Assembly: GCF_000298195.1 (NCBI RefSeq)
Contig: NZ_BAHC01000126.1
Location: 1 to 62,098, forward strand
Reading direction: 5' to 3'
Length of the DNA stretch: 62,098 nt
From: Gordonia rhizosphera NBRC 16068
GTDB taxonomy: Bacteria > Actinomycetota > Actinomycetes > Mycobacteriales > Mycobacteriaceae
A program made the position numbers and the translations under genes. Every line of letters begins with the position of its first letter. The first letter of the stretch is position 1. Under the pieces are notes generated by a model. The model saw only the letters and a program-made list of their open reading frames with translations, searched no databases and was not told the origin of the DNA. Below, piece after piece: positions 16,626 through 25,069 of this stretch.

Positions 16626-18032
16626 TCAGCCGTTGATCACCTGCGGCACCGAGACCCCCTTGAGGCCTTCGACGCCGAACTCCATTCCGTAGCCGGACTT
16701 CTTGACACCGCCGAATGGGATCATCGGGTGCACACCGCCGTGCGAGTTGATCCACACGGTGCCCGCCTCCAGCCGCGCGGCGACCTCGCGAGCCCTGTCC
16801 CGGTCACTGCTCCACACCGACGCTCCCAGGCCCACATCGAGACCGTTCGCCCACTTCACGACGTCGTCGACGTCGGTGTACCGGATGATCGGAAGCGCCG
16901 GACCGAACTGCTCTTCGGCGACGAGCGGATTGTCGTTGTCGATGTCGGCAACCAGGGTGGTCGGGTAGAAGTTGCCTGCAGCACTCGTATCGGGGTCACC
17001 GCCGGTGAGGATCTTGGCGCCCGACTCCTTGGCCGCCTCCACCAACCGCGCAACGATGTCGAACTGCTTGCGGTTCTGCAGCGGTCCGAGGACGTTCTCC
17101 TCGGACAGCCCGCGACCCATCGGCATGTTGCCGGCGACCTCGAGCAGGGCGTCGCACACCTGGTCGTAGACGTCGGTGTGCACGTAGAGTCGCTTCATCG
17201 CGGCACAGGTTTGCCCGGTGTTGATGAATGCACCCCAGAACAGATCCTGCGCAATGGCTTTCGGGTCGACGTCGGGCAGCACGATGCCGGCGTCGTTGCC
17301 GCCGAGCTCGAGGGTGAGCCGCTTCACGGTGTCCGCGGAACTCCTGATGATGGCCTGTCCGGTCTTGGTGGAGCCGGTGAACATCACCTTGTCGATGTCG
17401 GGGTGGCTCGAGAGCCGGGCACCGACTTCACGGTCGCCGACGACCGGGATCAGCAGGTCGGCGGGCAGCACGCTGTTCATGACGGTGATGAGCGCCAGGA
17501 CGCTGAGCGGGGTGAACTCCGAAGGCTTGACCACTGCGGTGTTTCCCATGCGCAGAGCCGGGGCGATCTGCCAGATGGTGATCATCATCGGCCAGTTCCA
17601 CGGCCCGATCGCACCCACGACGCCGACGGGGCGGTAGTGCAGTTCGGCATGGGTCTCGTCGTCGTCGACGACGGTCTGTCCCGGCAGCTCGGTGGCGGCG
17701 GTGGCGCGCAGCCAGGCCGAGCAGCCACCCAGTTCGAAGCGGGCATTGGGGCCGTTGAGCGGCTTGCCTTGTTCGCGTGACAGCAGCTCGGCCAGCGGCT
17801 CGGCGGCGGCGTCGATCGCGTCAGCGGCCTTCATCAGCAGCTCGACGCGTTCGGAATCGGTCCGCGCCGCCCATGCCGGCTGCGCCGCCCGGGCACGGGC
17901 GACGGCGTCGTCGAGCTCGTCGACGGACTGGAAGCGGACCTTGCCGACCACCTCATCGGTGGCCGGATCGGTGATCTCCCGACCATCGGGGTCGGTGATG
18001 TCGGCGAGGAGGGAGTCGTAGGTGACACTCAT
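16626..18032 (-). CDS. NAD(P)-dependent aldehyde dehydrogenase
   Basis: A 468-residue aldehyde dehydrogenase with IGPWNWPM (about 142), the catalytic Glu242 in LELGGND and catalytic Cys276 in NTGQTCAAMKR. C-terminal GGVKKSGYG is also present. It is the last gene of the homoprotocatechuate operon, 51 nt after the aldolase, with a good aagga ribosome site. A separate succinate-semialdehyde dehydrogenase-like enzyme is at 27004 and HpaE is at 21118. A reasonable role is therefore oxidation of hydroxyphenylacetaldehyde (from the amine oxidase) to hydroxyphenylacetate, or of succinate semialdehyde. The choice is inference. Confidence 0.85.
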   Translation of the reverse strand: MSVTYDSLLADITDPDGREITDPATDEVVGKVRFQSVDELDDAVARARAAQPAWAARTDSERVELLMKAADAIDAAAEPLAELLSREQGKPLNGPNARFELGGCSAWLRATAATELPGQTVVDDDETHAELHYRPVGVVGAIGPWNWPMMITIWQIAPALRMGNTAVVKPSEFTPLSVLALITVMNSVLPADLLIPVVGDREVGARLSSHPDIDKVMFTGSTKTGQAIIRSSADTVKRLTLELGGNDAGIVLPDVDPKAIAQDLFWGAFINTGQTCAAMKRLYVHTDVYDQVCDALLEVAGNMPMGRGLSEENVLGPLQNRKQFDIVARLVEAAKESGAKILTGGDPDTSAAGNFYPTTLVADIDNDNPLVAEEQFGPALPIIRYTDVDDVVKWANGLDVGLGASVWSSDRDRAREVAARLEAGTVWINSHGGVHPMIPFGGVKKSGYGMEFGVEGLKGVSVPQVING

Positions 18033-18083
18033 GATGCGGTTCCTTACATATCGGTCCGGCCACGTTGCCGGATGTTCTGCGTG

Positions 18084-18887
18084 TCAGTAACTGCTACGGC
18101 CGGCGTCAGGCCGGTCGGTGACAAATCGTGCGGTGAGCGCCTCCGAGCCACGCGCGAGTAGCGCGACGTCGGCACCGACGAGGAGGAAGGTCGCCCCGCG
18201 TGCAACGTAGTCGTCGGCCTGCTCGGGGACGAACGCATTGACGCCCACCGGCTTTCCGGCCGACCGGACTCCGGCGAACGCCTTGTCGACCTGCGCGACG
18301 ACGTCCGGGTGGGTCTGCTGCCCGAGCAGTCCCATCGACGCCGCGAGGTCGCTGGGCCCGACGAACACCCCGTCGATGCCCGGGGTCTCCGCGATGGCGT
18401 GCGCGTTCTCCACGCCCTCGACCGTCTCGATCTGAACGAGCACGGAGACATGTTCCGAGGCGCTCTGCAGGTAGCCGTCGACGCGGTTCCACCGCGCCGA
18501 TCGCGCGAGCGCGCTACCCACGCCGCGACGCCCGATCGGAGGATATTGCGCGGCCGCAGCGACCTCGCGGGCTTCGGCGGCGGTCGAGATCATCGGAACC
18601 AGGATGGTCTGCGCTCCGAGATCGAGTACCTGTTTGATGACCGTCGCGTCGCCGATGGGAACCCGCACCACCGGCACGATGTCGTAGCCGGACACCGCAT
18701 ACAGTTGCGCCTGCACCGATTCCAACCCATTCGGGGCATGCTCCATGTCGATGAGCACCCAGTCCAGCCCGGAGCCGGCCATGATCTCGGCCGAGACCGG
18801 CGATCCGAGACAGATCCAACCGCCGAAAAGCGGCCGGTCACTCAACGAAAGCGCTTCACGCAGGGTGGGTTTCAGACGAATCGACAT
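18084..18887 (-). CDS. hpaI: HpcH/HpaI family aldolase
   Basis: A 267-residue class II, metal-dependent pyruvate aldolase that should cleave 2,4-dihydroxyhept-2-ene-1,7-dioate to pyruvate and succinate semialdehyde. Family residues are visible: the His in DMEHAPN, Arg in VVRVP, the metal Glu in VQIETVEG and Asp in GPSDLAASMG. The GSALARSARW loop is typical. The ATG overlaps the end of the hydratase gene by 16 nt, so the two are translationally coupled. This is the last carbon-carbon cleavage of the homoprotocatechuate route. Confidence 0.92.
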   Translation of the reverse strand: MSIRLKPTLREALSLSDRPLFGGWICLGSPVSAEIMAGSGLDWVLIDMEHAPNGLESVQAQLYAVSGYDIVPVVRVPIGDATVIKQVLDLGAQTILVPMISTAAEAREVAAAAQYPPIGRRGVGSALARSARWNRVDGYLQSASEHVSVLVQIETVEGVENAHAIAETPGIDGVFVGPSDLAASMGLLGQQTHPDVVAQVDKAFAGVRSAGKPVGVNAFVPEQADDYVARGATFLLVGADVALLARGSEALTARFVTDRPDAGRSSY

Positions 18888-19657
18888 GACACCGTGCCCA
18901 TCGGACCGTAGTCGGCGAGCACCGTGTCGCCCTTCTCCACCCACATCGGTCGCGTGAAGGATCCGGCGAGCACGATCTCTCCCGCCTCGAGCCGATCCCC
19001 ATGCTGCGCAAGCTTGTTGGCCAGCCATGCAACACCGGTGGCGGGATGGTTGAGCACCGCGGCCGCCACGCCGGACTCCTCGATGGTCTCGTTGCGGTAG
19101 AGCAGGGCAGACACCCAGCGCAGGTCGATCTCATCGACCTGCTTCGGGTTTCCGCCGTAGACCATCCCGCCCATGGCGGCGTTGTCGCTGATGGTGTCGA
19201 CGATGGTGCGGCCGGCCATCTCGATGCGTGAGCTGAGGATCTCGAGGGCCGGCACCACGTAGTCGGTGGCCCGCAGCACATCGAACACCGACACATGCGG
19301 GCCCTTGAGCGGATCGGCGAGGACGAATGCCAACTCAACCTCGATTCGGACGTTCGAGAACCGACCGTGGTCGATGACCGATCCGTTCTCGAACACCATG
19401 TCGTCGAAGATCGCCCCGTAGTCGGGTTCGGTGATGCCGGTCGCGGCCTGCATCACCTTGCTGGTGAGCCCGATCTTGCGGCCGACGGGTCGACGGCCGG
19501 ATTCGATTCCGCGACGACGCCACTCGTTCTGCACCGCGTAGGAATCCTCGACGGTCATGTCCGGATATCTCGCCGTCAACAACGGCACCGTCGTGCGATC
19601 ACGTTCGGCTGCCGCCAGCTCGTCGGCGATGTCGGTGATGGTTTGGGCGGGAAGCAA
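18872..19657 (-). CDS. hpaH: 2-oxo-hept-4-ene-1,7-dioate hydratase
   Basis: A 261-residue member of the HpaH/MhpD hydratase family, metal-dependent and FAH-fold related. It hydrates 2-hydroxyhepta-2,4-dienedioate before the aldolase step. Motifs include [23 protein letters not shown], the metal-ligand run [12 protein letters not shown] and the C-terminal [18 protein letters not shown]. The start is a TTG at 19657, chosen because a strong ribosome site (aaaaggagagcg) lies just upstream and the length then matches HpaH (about 265). A repeat-bearing gap separates it from hpaD. Confidence 0.92.
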   Translation of the reverse strand: MLPAQTITDIADELAAAERDRTTVPLLTARYPDMTVEDSYAVQNEWRRRGIESGRRPVGRKIGLTSKVMQAATGITEPDYGAIFDDMVFENGSVIDHGRFSNVRIEVELAFVLADPLKGPHVSVFDVLRATDYVVPALEILSSRIEMAGRTIVDTISDNAAMGGMVYGGNPKQVDEIDLRWVSALLYRNETIEESGVAAAVLNHPATGVAWLANKLAQHGDRLEAGEIVLAGSFTRPMWVEKGDTVLADYGPMGTVSCRFV

Positions 19658-19680
19658 CTTCGCTCTCCTTTTGGTGCGGG

Positions 19681-19860
19681 TGGGGTGGTTTCGATCTCGA
19701 CAAGCTCGACCCGGCGGATACGCGGGCCAGTGGCCTCGATACGCACCGGGCTCGCTCCGCTCGCACGCTGCCACTCGACAAGCGGGAGGATTGCGTCCCA
19801 GCGCTTTTCGACACCTTGCTCGACCACCGGTGGACTCCACTCGTCGAGTAGGCGAGGGAG
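19681..19860. repeat. Dispersed palindromic repeats in the hpaD-hpaH gap
   Basis: The gap between hpaH and hpaD holds diverged copies of the repeat seen at 12893-12990: ctcgatacgcaccgggctcg ... ccactcgac at 19734-19778, and gctcgaccacc with cgtcgagtaggcgagg at 19829-19858. The alternating CTCGCT/CGCTCG core can fold. No gene is convincing here. The repeat could weaken or end transcription between the two genes, although both belong to one pathway. Confidence 0.65.
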
Positions 19861-19882
19861 CCCACCGAGGCCACCAAGCCGG

Positions 19883-21046
19883 TTAGAGCTGGGCGCCGAG
19901 CTTGTACTCGCCCTTCTTCCAGTCGGGCATCTCCTCGTCGTCATCCTTGCGGGTGTAGGAGAATCCGTCGGCACCGATGGTCACCGCCATCTCCGAGTCG
20001 TCGGTGCGGGCGACCACCGGCTGCGGGTTGCCGTCGAGGTCCAGCACGAGCGAGGCCTCGGTGTACCAGCTGGGGACCACCGGGTTGCCCCACCAGTCGC
20101 GGCGCTGATTGTCGTGGACGTCCCAGGTGACGACCGGGTTGTCGGGGTCACCGGTGTAGTAGTCCTGCGTGTAGATCTCGACGCGGTGGCCGTCGGGATC
20201 CCGCAGGTACAGGTAGAAGGCATTGGACACGCCATGACGGCCGGGGCCGCGTTCGATGGCGTCCGAGCGGCGCAGCGCACCGAGCTTGTCGCAGATGGCG
20301 AGGATGTTGTGCTTCTCGTGGGTCGCGAACGCGACGTGGTGCATGCGCGGTCCGTCGCCGCCGGTCGTCGCCGTGTCATGCACGGTGGGCTTGCGTCGCA
20401 TCCACGCGGCGTAGACGGTTCCGTTCTCGTCCTGAATGTCCTCCGTGACACGGAAGCCGAGATCCTGGTAGTGCCGCACGGCGCGGGGCACGTCCGGGGT
20501 GACCTGATTGAAGTGATCGAGGCGTACCAATTCGCCCGGCGTGTGCAGGTCGTAGCGCCACGACAGCCGCTCCACGTGGTCGGTCTGGTAGAAGAACTCG
20601 TACGGGAACCCGAGCGGGTCCTCGACGCGCACCGAGTCGCCGATGCCCTTCACGAAACCCTCCGCACGGCGCTCGACGCGGCAGCCGATCTCGCTGTAGA
20701 AGGCGACCGCCTTGTCCAGGTCCTCGGGGCTGCGCACACGGTAGGAGAATGCCGCGACGGCGGCCACCGGACCCTTGCGGAGCACGAGGTTGTGGTGGAT
20801 GAACTCCTCGGTCGACCGCAGGTAGATGGCCTCGTCGTCCTCCTCGGTGACGTACAGGCCGAGGACATCGACGTAGAACTGGCGCGACGCCGCGAGGTCC
20901 GTGACGACGATCTCCATGTACGCGCAGCGCAGGATATCGGGGGGCGAGGACTGCGGGGTGCTCACCGGGTTGTCGGAGTGAATGGGTGCTTCCTGCGAGA
21001 CGTAGTAGCCCGACGAGGTCAGGGTCATCTCTTCGCGGTTGGTCAT
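19883..21046 (-). CDS. hpaD: 3,4-dihydroxyphenylacetate (homoprotocatechuate) 2,3-dioxygenase
   Basis: A 387-residue type I extradiol dioxygenase with two vicinal-oxygen-chelate modules (about 38-165 and 172-300) and a long C-terminal tail, like the Brevibacterium/Arthrobacter HPCD enzymes (about 365 residues). The metal triad is present: His178 (RLDHFNQV), His237 (MHHVAF) and Glu290 (HRVEIYTQDY), with the same spacing as H155/H214/E267 of B. fuscum HPCD. It opens the catechol ring to 5-carboxymethyl-2-hydroxymuconate semialdehyde. The start at 21046 lies 71 nt after the aldehyde dehydrogenase stop. Confidence 0.94.
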   Translation of the reverse strand: MTNREEMTLTSSGYYVSQEAPIHSDNPVSTPQSSPPDILRCAYMEIVVTDLAASRQFYVDVLGLYVTEEDDEAIYLRSTEEFIHHNLVLRKGPVAAVAAFSYRVRSPEDLDKAVAFYSEIGCRVERRAEGFVKGIGDSVRVEDPLGFPYEFFYQTDHVERLSWRYDLHTPGELVRLDHFNQVTPDVPRAVRHYQDLGFRVTEDIQDENGTVYAAWMRRKPTVHDTATTGGDGPRMHHVAFATHEKHNILAICDKLGALRRSDAIERGPGRHGVSNAFYLYLRDPDGHRVEIYTQDYYTGDPDNPVVTWDVHDNQRRDWWGNPVVPSWYTEASLVLDLDGNPQPVVARTDDSEMAVTIGADGFSYTRKDDDEEMPDWKKGEYKLGAQL

Positions 21047-21117
21047 GTCAGCGTCCTTGCTTGTGAGGGAGTGAAACTCGGGGTCGGATGCTCCGCGGCT
21101 GCGGCGCGGTGGTTGTC

Positions 21118-23397
21118 TTACTGCTTGCCGAAGGTCGGGTTGTGGACCTTGCCGAGCGTGATGTGCACGGCCTGCTGGTCGGTGTAGAAGTCGATGGAAC
21201 GGTAGCCGCCCTCGTGCCCGAGACCCGACGCCTTCACACCGCCGAACGGCGTGCGCAGGTCGCGGACGTTGTTGGAGTTCAGCCACACCATGCCGGCCTC
21301 GACGGCCTGCGAGAAGTTGTGGGCGCGCTTGAGATCGTTCGTCCAGATGTAGGCGGCCAGTCCGTACTTCACACCGTTGGCCAGTTCGAGGGCTTCTTCG
21401 TCGGTGTCGAACGGGGTGATGGCGACCACGGGGCCGAAGATCTCCTCCTGGAAGATCCGGGCGTCCGGCTTGACGTCGGCGAACACCGTCGGGGCGACGA
21501 AGTTGCCGGTCTCGAATCCTTCGGGACGGCCACCGCCGGCGACGAGCCGGCCTTCGGTCTTGCCGATCTCGACGTAGCTCATGACCTTCTCGTAATGCTC
21601 GGGGTGCACGAGCGCACCGACCTCGGTGTTCTTCTCGTGCGGATACCCCACAACCACGCGCTTGGCCTGGGCTGCATAGCGTTCGACGAACTCGTCGTAG
21701 ACCGGCCGCTCGACGAGGATGCGGCTGCCGGCGGTGCAGCGTTCGCCGTTGAGGGAGAACACGCCGAAGATCGTGGCGTCGATGGCGGCATCGAGGTCGG
21801 CGTCGGCGAACACGACGGCCGGGCTCTTGCCACCGAGTTCCATCGACAGACCCTTGAGGAACGGTGCTGCGTTGCCGAAGATGATCTGGCCGGTGCGGCT
21901 CTCGCCGGTGAACGAAATCAGCGGCACATCAGGGTGTTTCACGAGTGCGTCGCCGGCATCCTCACCCAGCCCGTTGACGAGGTTGAACACACCCTCGGGA
22001 AGTCCGGCCTCCTCGAAGATCCCGGCCCACAACGACGCGGACAACGGGGTGAACTCCGCCGGCTTGAGGACCACGGTGTTGCCGGTGGCCAGCGCCGGGC
22101 CCAGTTTCCAGGACTCGAGCATGAACGGTGTGTTCCACGGCGTGATCAGACCGGCCACACCGATCGGCTTGCGGTTGACGTAGTTGATCTGGCGGCCCGG
22201 CACCTTGTAGGTGTCGTCGGCCTGCGCGACGATCAGGTCGGCGAAGAACCGGAAGTTCTCCGCGGCCCGGCGCGCCTGCCCGAGCGCCTGGGTGATCGGC
22301 AGGCCCGAATCGAATGACTCGAGCTCGGCCAGTCGCGCGTCACGGGACTCGACGATGTCGGCGATCCGGTGCAGAATACGGGAACGTTCACGCGGCAGCA
22401 TCTTCGGCCACGGCCCGTCGGTGAAGGCCTTCGTGGCGGCCGCGACTGCGAGGTCAATGTCGGCCTTCTTGCCCGCCGCAGCCTGGACGTAGGTCTCGTT
22501 GGAGACCGGGTCGAGGACATCGAAGGTGTCGCCGTCGATCGAGTCGACGAACTTGCCGCCGATGTAGTGCTGGATGCGCGTGGGCAGATCTGCAGGGACG
22601 TGTCGGGTTGCGGCAGTGCTCACCGTATTCGTCATGGTTACTCCGTTTCTTGAGGGTCTGGAGGTCGTCAGATGTTCTGAAGGTCTGTAGGCCGGAAGGC
22701 CCAGCGTCTCGTCGGGATGTTCGTGGACCATGTAGGCGTCCAGAGTCGCTGCGCGGTGCCGCCGCGCCACCTTCTCGATCTCGCCGAGCGGCGCACCGAT
22801 TTCGATGAGCCGCACGATGTTCTCGTGTTCGCGCACCGACTCCTGGGCGCGACCGGGAACGAAGGAGAATGTCGAAGCACGTAGGTGGCCCAGGCGCGCC
22901 CACTCGGACTCGACGAGCGTGACCATCCGCGGGTTGATGCACCTCGTGAACAGGGTCGCGTGGAACTCCTGGTTCAGCGCGGTGAACAGGCTCGGGTCGA
23001 AATGGTCGAGCGAGGCGATCATGCGTTCGTTGATGTCGCGAGCTTTGCGCAGGTCTTCCTCGGTGAGTCGGCGTGCGGCCAGTGCCGTCGCTGCACCCTC
23101 GAGGATCGAGAGGGCCTGCATGCTGTGCCGGTACAGAGAGTCGTCGACCATCGACACCTGCGCACCGACATTGCGTTCGAACGTCACGAGGCCCTCGGCC
23201 TCGAGTTGCCGGATGGCCTCACGTACGGGCACGACACTCATGTCGAGACTCTTCGCGATGGTGCTCAACACCAGGCGGTAGCCCGGCGAGTACTCCTGCC
23301 GCGAGATGCGCTCCTTGATCCAGTGGTAGGCGATCTGTGACTTACTTTGTGTTGGTTGCTGATTCGTCACGTCGTCGCTCAGCGATGGTGGCGCCAT
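21118..23397 (-). CDS. GntR regulator continuous in frame with HpaE-type aldehyde dehydrogenase
   Basis: One uninterrupted reading frame holds two normally separate proteins. Residues 1-254 are a GntR/FCD regulator: winged helix around IAYHWIKERI to VPVREAIRQLEAEGLV, then the all-helical FCD domain. Residues 255-759 are an aldehyde dehydrogenase (505 aa if initiated at 22635) with ITPWNTPF, catalytic Glu (SMELGGKSP) and Cys (NGERCTAGSR). These match 5-carboxymethyl-2-hydroxymuconate semialdehyde dehydrogenase, HpaE. No stop codon separates them. An internal ATG at 22635 has its own ribosome site (ggag, 6 nt upstream), so free HpaE is likely made whatever becomes of the fusion. The first ATG overlaps the FAH/RraA gene by 19 nt. 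The regulator probably binds the sites at 24896-24939. Confidence 0.85.
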   Translation of the reverse strand: MAPPSLSDDVTNQQPTQSKSQIAYHWIKERISRQEYSPGYRLVLSTIAKSLDMSVVPVREAIRQLEAEGLVTFERNVGAQVSMVDDSLYRHSMQALSILEGAATALAARRLTEEDLRKARDINERMIASLDHFDPSLFTALNQEFHATLFTRCINPRMVTLVESEWARLGHLRASTFSFVPGRAQESVREHENIVRLIEIGAPLGEIEKVARRHRAATLDAYMVHEHPDETLGLPAYRPSEHLTTSRPSRNGVTMTNTVSTAATRHVPADLPTRIQHYIGGKFVDSIDGDTFDVLDPVSNETYVQAAAGKKADIDLAVAAATKAFTDGPWPKMLPRERSRILHRIADIVESRDARLAELESFDSGLPITQALGQARRAAENFRFFADLIVAQADDTYKVPGRQINYVNRKPIGVAGLITPWNTPFMLESWKLGPALATGNTVVLKPAEFTPLSASLWAGIFEEAGLPEGVFNLVNGLGEDAGDALVKHPDVPLISFTGESRTGQIIFGNAAPFLKGLSMELGGKSPAVVFADADLDAAIDATIFGVFSLNGERCTAGSRILVERPVYDEFVERYAAQAKRVVVGYPHEKNTEVGALVHPEHYEKVMSYVEIGKTEGRLVAGGGRPEGFETGNFVAPTVFADVKPDARIFQEEIFGPVVAITPFDTDEEALELANGVKYGLAAYIWTNDLKRAHNFSQAVEAGMVWLNSNNVRDLRTPFGGVKASGLGHEGGYRSIDFYTDQQAVHITLGKVHNPTFGKQ

Positions 23398-24872
23398 TCG
23401 AGATACCTCGCCTTCCACTCGGCGTTCGGGGGAAACAACCCGTCGACGGGGTGACCGGCGGCCACCTGATCGGCAACCCACGCGTCCTGCTCTTCTTGCT
23501 CGATCGCCGCATCGGCGACCTCTTCGGCGATGGCCGGGGGGATGACGATCACGCCGTCGTCGTCACCGACGATGATGTCGCCGGGCTGCACGGTGGCGCC
23601 GCCGCACGCGATGGTGAGGTCGAAGTCCCAGGGCACATGCTTGCGACCGAGAACGGCGGGATGTGCTCCCGCGGTGAATACCGGCAAGCCGATCTCGGCG
23701 ACCGCATCGTAGTCGCGGACGCCGCCGTCGGTCACGATGCCTTCCGCCCCAAGGGTCTTGGCGCGGATGGCGAGGATGTCACCGAGCGTGCCGGAGCCTT
23801 TTTCGCCGCGGGCCTCGATGACGATGACCTCGCCGGGGCCGACCGCGTCGAATGTCCGTTTCTGTGCGTTGTAGCCACCGCCGTGGGATGCGAACAGATC
23901 CTCACGGTTGGGCACGAACCGGAGCGTCTTGGCGGTACCGACGATCTTGCTGCCGCGGGTCTGGGCGCGGACACCGTCGATCGAGACGTTGTTGAGTCCC
24001 CGTTTGCGGAGCTGCGCGGAGAGCCCGGCGACGGGAACACGTGTCAGCTTGTCGCGCAATTCCTCGGAGAGCGCCGATGCGGCGACATCCGGAAGGCCTG
24101 CGGCCTCGCGCGATCCCCACGCCTCGGCACGCTGGGTGTCGTCCACTGCGGGCAGCGATCCGAGGTCGGAGTCGAATCCGCGGGTGCCGGCGACCACGGT
24201 CGTGACCAGTCGTCCCGACGTCGGGGCACCGGATGCGGTCGGTGCGTCGACCTCGACCTCGACGACATCGCCGGGAACGACAACCGACGAGCCGGCCGGC
24301 GTCCCGGTGAGAATCACATCACCCGTTTCCAGCGTGAGGTGTTGGGATAGATCTGCCACCAGCTGGGTCAGCGGGAAGATCATTTCGCCTGTGGTGTCCT
24401 CCTGCGCCAACACGCCGTTCACCCAGGTGCGCAGCCGGAGTGCATCCGGATCAACCAGGCGCGCATCGATCGGGCCGGGACCCAGCGGAGTGAAACCATC
24501 GCCACCCTTGGACCGCACGTTGGAGCCCTTGTCATTGGCTCTGAGGTCATATAGCCCGAAATCGTTCGCCGCGGTCACGGCGGCAACATGATCCCAGGCG
24601 GTTTCCATCGAGACCCGGCGGGCCGGGTTCCCGATGACCAGCGCGACTTCACCCTCGAAGGCCAGCAATTCGGTACCTGCGGGACGCTCGATCACAGAGC
24701 CGCTCTGCGCGACCGAGCTGGACGGTTTGAAGAAGTACGACGGATGCGCCGGTCGACGCCCACGCTGGTCGGCTCGCGACGCGTAGCTGAGGTGAACCGC
24801 GATGATCTTCCCCGGCCTGCCGCTCAGGGCCACAGTCTGTGCCTCGACTGCCGGCTCGTACTCGGTCGTCAT
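23379..24872 (-). CDS. Fumarylacetoacetate-hydrolase domain fused to an RraA-like domain (HpaG-like)
   Basis: A 497-residue protein. The N-terminal half (about 20-275) is a FAH-fold domain: FEGEVALVIG supplies the metal-binding E-x-E, then NDFGLYDLR, GDGFTPLGP and ILTGTPAGSSVVVPGD. Such domains isomerise and decarboxylate 5-oxopent-3-ene-1,2,5-tricarboxylate in the homoprotocatechuate pathway. The C-terminal half (about 290-480) is RraA-like, with GPGEVIVIEARG, the metal/substrate motif VTDGGVRDYD and GDIIVGDDDGVIVIP. RraA relatives include 4-hydroxy-4-methyl-2-oxoglutarate aldolase and oxaloacetate decarboxylase. In E. coli the second half of HpaG is another FAH domain. It is the first gene of the operon (ggagg ribosome site), just downstream of the GntR sites. 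Confidence 0.87.
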   Translation of the reverse strand: MTTEYEPAVEAQTVALSGRPGKIIAVHLSYASRADQRGRRPAHPSYFFKPSSSVAQSGSVIERPAGTELLAFEGEVALVIGNPARRVSMETAWDHVAAVTAANDFGLYDLRANDKGSNVRSKGGDGFTPLGPGPIDARLVDPDALRLRTWVNGVLAQEDTTGEMIFPLTQLVADLSQHLTLETGDVILTGTPAGSSVVVPGDVVEVEVDAPTASGAPTSGRLVTTVVAGTRGFDSDLGSLPAVDDTQRAEAWGSREAAGLPDVAASALSEELRDKLTRVPVAGLSAQLRKRGLNNVSIDGVRAQTRGSKIVGTAKTLRFVPNREDLFASHGGGYNAQKRTFDAVGPGEVIVIEARGEKGSGTLGDILAIRAKTLGAEGIVTDGGVRDYDAVAEIGLPVFTAGAHPAVLGRKHVPWDFDLTIACGGATVQPGDIIVGDDDGVIVIPPAIAEEVADAAIEQEEQDAWVADQVAAGHPVDGLFPPNAEWKARYLEWRHHR

Positions 24873-24895
24873 GAGGGCCTCCTTGTCGGCGTTAA

Positions 24896-24939
24896 TCGTA
24901 TACGAAAACGTATCTTGCAACGTGTATACGAGATCGTAT
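24896..24939. promoter_or_regulatory. GntR-type operators in the divergent hpa / monooxygenase promoter region
   Basis: Two palindromes, ATACGaaaaCGTAT (24900-24913) and ATACGAgaTCGTAT (24926-24939), lie 26 bp apart, centre to centre. Each overlaps a GTATAC core (TCGTATACGA at 24896-24905, and gtatac at 24925-24930). GTATAC-centred boxes are typical of GntR/FCD regulators. The sites lie 24 bp before the ATG at 24872 on the minus strand and about 130 bp before the plus-strand gene at 25070. They probably serve the GntR regulator in this operon. Confidence 0.78.
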
Positions 24940-25069
24940 ATGTTTGGTCTCACAGATTGCAAGTGACTCAGGTCGCACGATTTCCACATCGGTGACCTCC
25001 GCCACCCGAACCCGACCATGAAGCCAAACAATCAGCCAGTCCGATCAGAGAATGACGAGGGTCTGAACA

